A DNA stretch of 64,000 nucleotides from Otatea glauca (Eukaryota > Streptophyta > Magnoliopsida > Poales > Poaceae): assembly GCA_036346275.1 (NCBI GenBank), contig CM070718.1:56238188-56302187 (forward strand), in the 5' to 3' direction. Below the pieces are notes generated by a model. The model saw only the letters and a list, made by a program, of their open reading frames with translations, was not told where the DNA came from and did not search any database. Positions 56,630-64,000 of the stretch are shown here, piece by piece. Both the position numbers and the translations under genes were made by a program. Within the stretch, counting starts at the first letter, position 1, and each line of letters opens with the position of its first letter.

Positions 56630-57790
56630 AGCGAACGCGACTCCGGGTTGTGGTCCCAGGGTTCACCTCCGGAGGGTCAAACCAGCAGTAAGTCGATTCT
56701 TATCGCATCACAGCTTCCCTCCGTGGCAAGGTTCGTTCTAGTGACCACGCACGTGAGTTCCTCGACCTCGAGATACTTGGGCTTCGGTCTGGCCACCCTT
56801 GCTCAAACAAGTGTCGCGGTCTCGAGGTATGCCTCTAGGGGCCACGTCCACGATGTCGACTCTCGTCCGTGGCCGACTATCCCCTATAACGGGACTCGTG
56901 CACAGGGCGCCTCGGTAAGTGCTTCGAGCTAGGGAGCCGACCTAGCATTGGTTTCCTGCAAGCAGGTTTGTTTTATCATTCATGCTTATAACGCTCTGTT
57001 TTCCCCTTGCATCCGGAGGTCCGCAACCTCTAGCAGCGGTCTTTGCTCACGTGCCACAGGGATCAAGCTCGACATGAGTATTAATCGCAATGAAATATTC
57101 TTCTTCACTGCCTATACAGACACCTCTCTTGCATATCAGGGGACACGACGTTAGTTCGCGTTCTCAAGGTCCGCCTCCGGGGAGTCAAATCAGCAGTAAG
57201 TCGACTATTCCCCTACGACAAGGCCCAGGCCAAAGGCTACACTTGGTAAGCGCTCTGCGCCAAGGCTGGCCTTATATCTTTCCTGCAACAAAAGTTCTTC
57301 TTTATTGCCTACGCTTACGTCTCCTCGCAGCTCGAGTAACGCGAGCTCGAGGTGTGACCATAAGGACCACCTCCGGGGGTTGAAGTCAGCTGTAAGCTGA
57401 TTCTTATCGCATCATGACTCCCCCGTAGCAGGGCTCGGACCAAAGGTCAAGCCGAGGGCCCCCTGACCTTGAGATGCTTAGAGGCTTTTCTTTATTATCT
57501 ATATTTGTGTATGTTTTCTCTGCACTCCGAGTGCTTTGGCCTCGGGTTGCGGTCTCTAGGTTCTCCTCGGGGAGTCAAGGTCACCGAAATCGATCTTTAT
57601 CATGGTAAGCCAACCATTCCCCAGCAGACGGCCAACCAGAGGCCGTCCTCAGAGGGCACCGCGAGCCTGAAGCATTCCCGGGCTCGGAGGTCAAGGTCTC
57701 TAGATTCACCTCCGGGAAAGCTTCGGTCGCATCGCATTAAGTCGACTATTCCCCCATAGCAGGTTTCGAATTGGAGACCGCCCTCAGAGG
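56630..57790 (+). repeat. Degenerate tandem repeats in E's 3' non-coding region
   Basis: Five copies near 56640, 57150, 57345, 57540 and 57680 share a core (CACCTCCGGxGGTCAAA, then GTAAGTCGA(C/T)TxTT and CCCCxTAGCAGG). Spacing is uneven. GC-rich ORFs across it show no protein family. Such repeats are a Tat trait. Confidence 0.72.
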
Positions 57791-58207
57791 GAGCCCCGGA
57801 CTCAAGTGTTTTCGAGTTCGGCTGCCTCGACCCGATGCCCCAAAACTTGGCCCAAGCCCGAGTATTGCCGGGCTCGGCCATCTTGACCTAATGCCACGGT
57901 TAAGGCTTGTCCTCGATCAAAGGCATGTCCAATAACCTGACTCCGCCTTGAGCCTCTTTTTTCAGGTCGAGGATGTTGGCTGGCCCTCGGGCTCTAGCAA
58001 CTAACTCCTACGCCCTGGACTGGCAATAAGGACAGGGCAATAAGGCAAAAGCCAAGTCTTCGGCTAAGATTTCTGGCTAAGTCTTAAAAGGATAAGTTCA
58101 ATTTCGAACATGAAAGGAATTTTATTTCTTCTGATCAAAATTTATATGGCTAACATTTACAAGAGGGGCCGAGTTGTCCTCGCCCCTTTTCCTACCTGCT
58201 GACCTAT
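57791..58207. other. Non-coding stretch of E between repeats and antisense ORF
   Basis: It contains two GAGTATTGCCGGGCTCGG-like echoes. No gene. Confidence 0.4.
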
Positions 58208-60448
58208 CTACAGGTCGGTCATCTCACGAGCAAGCTTCTCCTGCTCGAGTGCGACGACTCTTGCCCTCAAGGCTAGCGTCTCAGCTTCGGCGTTGGCGAT
58301 GCGGCTCCACTCCTCTTGAAGCTGGGCTAGAGCGCTCCTCCCCGTCCGAGTCGCTCACCCTAGATTCTCCTCGAGCTCGGCTAGCTTCACCTCGAGCTCG
58401 GCAGGGGCCTTCGTGGGTGTTGCGAAAAGCTCCGCGACCTGTTTGCAGAGCGTCTTCGCCTCCGTGCTGGCGGCCTCGATGATCTCCGCGGTCGCCGAGC
58501 GGCTGGCTTCATGGCTCTTCTCGACCTTCTCGCGGATGCTCGCGAGAGCCTCGGCCGACCGCTTCTGCTCGGCCTCGACGGCCTTCGAGAGCTCGAAGGT
58601 GTGTTCAACCTTCAGCTGCCGAACCTCCTCCTGCACGCGTGCCGCACTCTCCTTGAGGCTAAGGACATAATCGTCGTGATCCTCGACCAAGCAGCACAGC
58701 ATCCAAAACTGGTTGGTGTGGGTGCGTATGACCTCGAGCCCCTTTGCAACCAGGCCCAGGCCCTGCAGAAACACGTGAAGGGTCACAACGACCATATAAC
58801 AAAAAAAAAGAGGAGGGAGATGGGCTCGAGCTCGACTGACCTCCTGGAGATGGTTTTCGAGGCTCGCGCAGTCGTCGGGAAAGGTCGATGCGCTCCCCTC
58901 GGTGGCCGCCTCCGATGCGAGGTTGGCGACGCCGGGAGGATCATCGACCCGGGCTACCTCGATCAGGATGTAGGGCAGCGCAGGCAGAGTAGAGCCTGCT
59001 GGGGAAGACAAGAGTCATAAAGGAAACAAAACCCAAAGATAAGGCAGCGATGTATGAGGAGATTTGGAGTACCTAACGCTCCGTCGAGCCGAGTGGCGTT
59101 CGCAGGTGCCTTGCCGGTGAGGGAAGGCTCGAGCTCAGCTGCGTCGGGTCCGGTGGCATCGGCTCTGGTGGCCAAAGTTTCTTCCCTTCCGACCCTGGTT
59201 GCGGCCCCTCTTGGGCTGGCATCCGGCCCATGGGGCCCTTGGTCGGACCCCCCGGCCGCGCTGCTCTCCACGGGCATCGCGGTAGGTCGGGCTTGCTGTG
59301 AACGTGCTCGGGGGACCAAGAGGTAGTCCCCTGCACCCTCCTTCTCGTCCTCAGACTCTCCCTGGACAATAGTCAAAGTCATTGCCCATCAGGCGCCCAA
59401 AGTCTGTAATGAGAAAGGTCGTTAAGACTAGGAAAAGGGGAAAACCTAAACTCCAAATCTAGGGCAAAAAGATATACACGTACCTGGGTGACGAGCCTCC
59501 GTCTCCTGGGAGGAGGGGGCGTGGCCCGACACCCCACCCCTGCTGCGGTGGGGAAGCATCTTCTTGGGGACGGGGTCATCGAGGGCGTATGTGTGGGCTG
59601 CCTTCCCGAACACCTCCTGCATGTGCGCTGCCACCCGGGATTTCGCCGGGGCTGTAGGGAAATGAAAATGGAGGTGGAGGGCAGTCAGAAAGGAGTTTTC
59701 CCAGGCTTGGGGAAGGTTAAGATCGAAGAACTTTACCTTCGGTACCTTCCCGAGTAGGGTCGTCCCTCCCTCGAATCTCGAAGAACGGGTTCACCCTCTT
59801 TCGTAGAAGGGACACCTGACCCCGCAGGTAGTCGACGACCACTACCTGTCCAGTGAGACCGCACGTCGCACATATGTGGATGGCGGCGATGGCCTCTTGG
59901 TCGATCGCCGAGTCCTTGGGCTCTGGGGTCTCGCGCTTGTTGTCCACAGTGGCGCCGTTATACACAAGCCCGCCTCCCTCGCCCTTCTTCAAGTAAAACC
60001 ACTTCTCCATCCATGGCCCGAGGGAGTCCCGGGTCGGGACTTGAAGAAAAGTGAAAGGAAGTACGGTCCGCCGCTGGAAGCATAGGCACCCGACTACGGG
60101 GTCCTTCGAGGTGCAGAACAAAGAGTAAAAGCGAAAAAAGAGGGAGGGGGTGGGAAGGATCCCCAGAAATCCCTCGCAAAGATGGGAGCAGATAGAAAGA
60201 AGGATGGAGTTTGTTACCAGATTGACGAGCTCGATCTCGCATTGTGCAAGAATGGCCGCCAAGAAGTCGCTCTCCAGGGTCCGCAACCCGAAGAGCGTGT
60301 ACTGCTTCGTGCTCACGATTTCTTCCTCCTAGGGGTGCGGCTCAGCCTCCCGGGCCGAGAGCCACCAGGTCACTGGGTCCAAGAGTCCCAGCGCCTCTAG
60401 CTCCTTCATGCTCTCCATGGTCAGGGTGCTCTTTCCGAACTTGGCCAT
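58208..60448 (-). pseudogene. Antisense ORF of E: 'putative gypsy type transposon' (PF04195-like) protein
   Basis: Minus strand ATG at 60448 (MAKFGKSTLTMESMKELEAL), a TAG at 60331, then EIELVNLVTNSILLSICSHL and CEGFLGILPTPSLFFRF, clearly related to the D antisense protein. LGPWMEKWFYLK and LRGQVSLLRKRVNPFFEIRGRDD follow, then a variable Pro/Ser/Glu-rich middle (59700-58960) and a long coiled-coil C-terminus (58750-58208: VRQLKVEHTFELSKAVEAEQ, LAELEENLG, LEQEKLAREMTDL) ending in TAG at 58210-58208. A GT-AG-like intron pattern is visible near 59650-59720 and 58960-59060. Orientation is opposite to E's pol, exactly as in D. Activity unknown. Confidence 0.75.
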
Positions 60449-60556
60449 GGCGCTTAGAGAAAGGGGGTCTGGTCGGGAAAAAAAAGAGACAACAAGCAAG
60501 AAGGCTAGAGCACGGCTCAGGATTGGGGAATTTCTGAAGTGTGCATCGGCTTCGAG

Positions 60557-60566
60557 TTTTAAAGAG
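60557..60566 (-). promoter_or_regulatory. TATA-like element of the E antisense gene
   Basis: The minus strand reads CTTTAAAACTC about 110 bases before the ATG at 60448. Confidence 0.4.
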
Positions 60567-60929
60567 ACTCGATCTCTTATAGCTGGAGTCAGTTATTCCT
60601 CAAAAGGCACGCCGAGACTTTTGGGCAGGAAAGCGAAGCGCCACGGTCGTGCCTCCTTGACTTTCCCCCTTTGAAAGCCCAGGGCATCGCGTCCCGTGTC
60701 CGTCGTCCACCCTGTCAGGACACGAGGCATCGTGAACCGCCTCGTCAACTCCTTCGTAGGAGATCAAAGCAGCAGAGTCCGGGTGTCATCGGGCACAGTC
60801 ACATCAAAGGCCTCTGAGGGTTCTCGCGCGCGTGTCGGGCTCGAGGGCTTCCGAGCTCGACCAAGGAGCCGATCCCTCCACAAAGGACTAGACTCAAGAA
60901 CGTCCCAAACTTCAGGGTCTTCCCTTGAG

Positions 60930-60943
60930 CCTCGGGGGCTAGC
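60930..60943 (+). other. Polypurine tract of element E
   Basis: CCTCGGGGGCTAGC lies directly before the 3' LTR, in the usual Tat form. Confidence 0.82.
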
Positions 60944-61729
60944 TGTCGGGGATCGTTACCCTCGCCACGTGTAAGCATCCCCCCGGGTCTCGTGGTAGCT
61001 TCCCACGAGCTCGGGGGCTTGTCTCCGACCTAGGAGATGCACTCCTCAAGCTCGAGCTCGGGTCCGGCGAGCTCGGGCTCGAACGCGAGGACAAAGATCC
61101 TACTCGACCTCGACGCCACTACCTCTACATCTCCCGGGGTAAAAGGCATTTGTAATAATTTGTTTACCTCATGTAAAAAATCTCCCCTACGTGGGAATCA
61201 GTGCCAAACCTTCCCCTGTGTGGGAATTAGGGCCTAACAACTTCTGTCAACTCTTAGCAACTCCCGTTAACTCCCAACGACTACTGTCAGCCCTCAACGA
61301 CCGTTGACGCCTCTCAGCAACCCCCATCGACTCGCCACGGGCACCTGACGTCAGCCTTAGGACCAAGTAGCGCAGATCCCAAAGGGCTATAAAAAGGTGA
61401 TGGATCACCCTGACCAAGGGAAGAAGACGACGCGCGGTCAGCCTAGCTTTTTCCTACCCGCAGTTTCGCTTCTAAATGACCTTGAGCTCGGGTCCCACTT
61501 GTATTCTCACACAGAGCTTCATTTACACCTTTCGCCTCAGAGCAAGACTGGAGTAGAGCTGTTACCCGAGCTCGGGGGCTCGAACCAGTATAAACCCTAT
61601 GTTTATTGCTTCTTCCCCGACACACACGCCGCGACGCGTGCCATTCCCCAACGAGCACGACTTCGGGTCTCACCCTCACACGATCTACTCACATCCCCCC
61701 TCTGCGGTCGGTGGTTCCGATCATCGACA
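60944..61729 (+). repeat. 3' LTR of element E (786 bp)
   Basis: Starts TGTCGGGGATCG, ends ATCATCGACA, followed by the duplication AATTC. TATA box CTATAAAAAGG at 61387-61397 and TGACGTCA at 61346-61353. Confidence 0.92.
61387..61397 (+). promoter_or_regulatory. LTR promoter TATA box of element E
   Basis: CTATAAAAAGG in the 3' LTR. The 5' LTR has lost its copy by deletion, so E itself lacks an upstream promoter. Confidence 0.72.
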
Positions 61730-62222
61730 AATTCCGTTTGTAAATGACAACTTGATTTACAATTTCAATTTTGCTTTATGCAAATTAACCATAGAAGCCT
61801 TTCCTTTGAAATGGGCTGCATATATTATAGGTTTTGCTAAAGTCTTGTGGAGTACGTAAAGTACTCACCCTTGCTTAATATGTTGTTTTAGGTGGATAAG
61901 AAAACGAAGCTCCGAAGATTTCTTTTCGTCGCAGGATGCGGGAATTTCAATGAAGCGATCTTTCTAAGGATTTATACCTTATCAATTGCTTGAGGATTGG
62001 ATGGGCGCATTACAAGACCTTGCTTCTTCTGTGCTACAAATATATATATATGCTTTGAGTTGCAAAATTATATTGTACAAATAGCTTTCGCTTTAATAAA
62101 ATGATGTATGGTTGTGATTCCAATTGTTGTAAATGTGCGTACTAGCTACTCATCATAGGACTAGTACCGAATGCACATTAGATTTCAATTTTTGCATTTT
62201 TGTGAAAATGGGTGTCGCTACA
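61730..62222 (+). repeat. LTR H, right portion
   Basis: Continues the sequence broken at 20227. It matches the inverted copy at 63243-63726 throughout, including AGTCTTGTGGAGTACGTAAA and the hairpin GGAGTACGTAAAGTACTCACC (61850-61869), and ends GTGTCGCTACA at 62222. Confidence 0.85.
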
Positions 62223-62988
62223 GTTTTGTAAATAAAACTTTTCGAATAAGCCTTACATATTGTTATAATAGACTTGCATTCTGTGCAAACCTGTTGAGTG
62301 ATTTATGTACTCATCTTTACCTCCACAAATTCATCAGTTGAAGTGGAGTCTACACCTGCTTTGGAGGAGGAGCTCTACGAGGAGGCGAGTGTATAGGAAT
62401 TAAACCTTGTCAGATGCCTGTTGCATATTGAAGGGTTTTCCTCGATGTTTTATTCCGTTGCTATTTAATTTCTTAGTGTAAATCCCTGTGAGGCCTAATA
62501 AGTGTAAAGTGATCATAAGGTCTTTCAACTATCTTTAATTCAATAAATTTAGTCTTTTATTTTGTTGCGACTGTGTATGATTGTGATATTACGTCTATGT
62601 TACAACTGTGTGCACTACCATGATCTTGGATCAGTGCAGTATACATAGAGGGTCCAAATTTGCATATTCGGGCTCTGACAAGCTCTACAAGGACGAGTGT
62701 GTCTAGGAGTCTAACGTCATCGGATGCCTTTGGTATATTGACGGGTTTCATCGAAGTTTTAGTTCCATTGCTATCTAATTTCTTAGTGTCAAGGCTTGTT
62801 AGGCCTAATAAATGTAAAGTGACCTTAAGGTCATTCAATGGTCTTTAATTCAATAAATTTACCGTTTAATTATGTTTCTGTTGCGTATGATTGTGATATT
62901 ATATCTATGTTGCTACTGTGCACTAGCGTGATTCTAAACTAGTGCAGTATACACGAAGAGTTCGACTTTGCATATTCAGGCCCCTACA
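62223..62988 (+). repeat. LTR I, 3' part with tandemly duplicated tail
   Basis: A gypsy LTR tail resembling that of C in layout: hairpin GAGTGATTTATGTACTCAT (62296-62314), then two consecutive copies of the terminal 310 bases (62371-62680 and 62681-62988), each starting AGCTCTAC and ending with TTTGCATATTC and a CTGACA or CCTACA end. The left part is missing or was displaced by LTR H. Confidence 0.8.
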
Positions 62989-63242
62989 TCTGGGCCATTC
63001 CCCACTTCTCTCTCTCTCTCAGTGACAACTCAAGAGTGTAATTTTATTTTTGTAAATACGTAGCATGATTTGATAATTTGGTTCAAAAATGTGTTTCCAC
63101 TATAACGCACGGTCATTTGTACGTGGCATGATTTAATTATTTAGTTTTAAAATGTGTTTTCGCTCCAACCTAAGGGTACTTGACTAGTTGAGTGAAAATA
63201 TGCAGTTTTAGTAGGTGAAAACTATTCAAGGACCAGCAAGAT
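62989..63242. other. Spacer with CT microsatellite, no gene seen
   Basis: A short (TC)n run at about 63006-63020. An internal echo (TACGTAGCATGATTT at 63056 and TACGTGGCATGATTT at 63120) marks a 60-bp imperfect tandem repeat. Confidence 0.5.
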
Positions 63243-64000
63243 TGTGAAGACCCCTATTTTTACATAAATGCAAAAATGGAAATCTAATGTGCATTCCGTA
63301 CTAGTCCAATGATCAGTTTCTAGTATGCACATACACAACAATTGGAATCACAACCATACCTAAAGAATTTTTAAAGCGGAAACTAATTATACAAAGAAAA
63401 TCTTATAACTCAGAGAATATAGCAGCAAAAGAAGCAAAGTCTTGTAGTGTGCCCATCCAACCCTCAGGCAACCGACAAGGCATAATCCCTAGAAAGATTG
63501 CAATGAAGAAAAATCCTGCAACCTGCCACGAAAAGAGATATCTTCGAAGCTTCGCTAACTTATTCACCTAAAAACAACATATAAGCAAGGGTGAGTACTT
63601 TACGTACTCCGCAAGACTTTAGCAAAACCTATAATATATGCAGGCCATTTCAAAGGAAAGGCTTCAACGATTAATTTGCATAAAGAAAAATTAAAATTGT
63701 AAATCAAGTTGTCATTTGCAAACGGAATTTATAAGAGCAAGTTTGATTGATAAGAAATAAGCATAAGCATAAGCAATACTCACAGTCCTCCATGATGTGA
63801 GCTTCGAATAAACCAATTCATGAAGTCCATCAATGTCGACCCTTTGATATAAAGGAACAGTTGCTAAAACAAGTTCAGACCAAACCCATTTTAGAAAATA
63901 CCAAAGACTCTAACATTGAAATGACTTCACTAAGTGCCCTTAACCGCAGGCGCAACAGATCGATTAGATCTTACACTCTGCGGAGGTGTACAACTTTACC
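63243..64000 (-). repeat. LTR H, inverted second copy (continues beyond window)
   Basis: The minus-strand reading matches 19950-20227 joined to 61735-62222. It spans E's insertion site without E and with a single AATTC (complement at 63708-63712). The box CTCTGCGGAG is at 63976-63985 and the hairpin at 63591-63610. Confidence 0.85.

Larger units (their letters stand above)
20228..61729 (+). mobile_element. Tat-type Ty3/gypsy element E, split by element D
   Basis: Bounded by a 5-bp duplication AATTC (20223-20227 and 61730-61734). It starts with the first 36 bases of its LTR (TGTCGGGGATCG...), then jumps straight into reverse transcriptase; gag, protease and the rest of the 5' LTR are deleted. 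Pol continues to 22337, is interrupted by element D, and resumes at 55599 with integrase. Then come tandem repeats, an antisense ORF, a polypurine tract and a 786-bp 3' LTR. Own length without D is about 8.2 kb. The unoccupied site in the inverted LTR H copy confirms both borders. Confidence 0.92.

Noticed and set aside
58413..59326. Plus-strand ORFs opposite the E antisense gene
   Set aside because: They mirror the coiled-coil and GC-rich coding of the minus strand.
1..64000. Host genes, tRNA or rRNA genes
   Set aside because: No coding stretch, cloverleaf or ribosomal segment was recognised outside transposable elements. Short or diverged RNA genes cannot be excluded without a covariance search.

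Overview
The window is a grass-type (Poaceae) heterochromatic repeat nest. I find no host gene, tRNA, rRNA or other cellular locus. Everything recognisable belongs to CACTA (En/Spm) DNA transposons or Ty3/gypsy LTR retrotransposons. The plant and grass assignment rests on chromodomain gypsy (Tekay/Del type) and Tat-type gypsy polyproteins, antisense 'putative gypsy type transposon' ORFs, and CACTA genes with plant Transposase_24 and Ulp1 domains. I cannot name the species.

Left part (1-18567). CACTA element 1 (1-4798, 5' end outside the window) carries an intron-containing Transposase_24-like gene and a hairpin-rich subterminal array, and ends in a perfect CACTA terminus at 4788-4798. It sits inside the protease region of a Tekay-type gypsy element A, whose decayed pol (4799-8030) and 3.65-kb 3' LTR (8042-11688) follow. 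Element A in turn lies in the C-terminal tail of a CACTA transposase-like gene (11689-11843). Next comes CACTA element 2: a subterminal-type repeat array, a TATA box, a GC-rich leader, a long intron, a decayed transposon gene with a Ulp1 (SUMO-protease-like) domain, and a 3' repeat array with a CACTA-type end at 18567.

Right part (about 19390-64000) is a four-level nest. A gypsy-type LTR (H) was split by Tat-type element E (20228-61729, + strand, duplication AATTC). An inverted H copy at 63243-64000 preserves the unoccupied site. E was split in its pol by Tat-type element D (22338-55598, - strand, duplication ACTAT/ACTAC). D received three further insertions: the truncated Tekay-type element B (to 28705), the full-length Tekay-type element C (34008-45720, + strand, duplication AGACT), and a deleted Tekay-type element G (50112-55452, - strand, duplication ATATA) inside D's 5' LTR. 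At the far right are a tandemly duplicated LTR tail (I) and the inverted H copy.

How the parts work: gag, protease, reverse transcriptase, RNase H and integrase of each retroelement would package, copy and insert it; chromodomains in A, B and C would steer insertion to heterochromatin. D and E carry an extra antisense ORF between pol and the 3' LTR, and D has a further small promoter-associated ORF. C and G carry an extra ORF ahead of gag. All pol genes are broken. The damage is of two kinds: true-looking TAG nonsense changes in E, and patchy small differences at CAG/CTG motifs in A and C that look partly like sequence-consensus errors.
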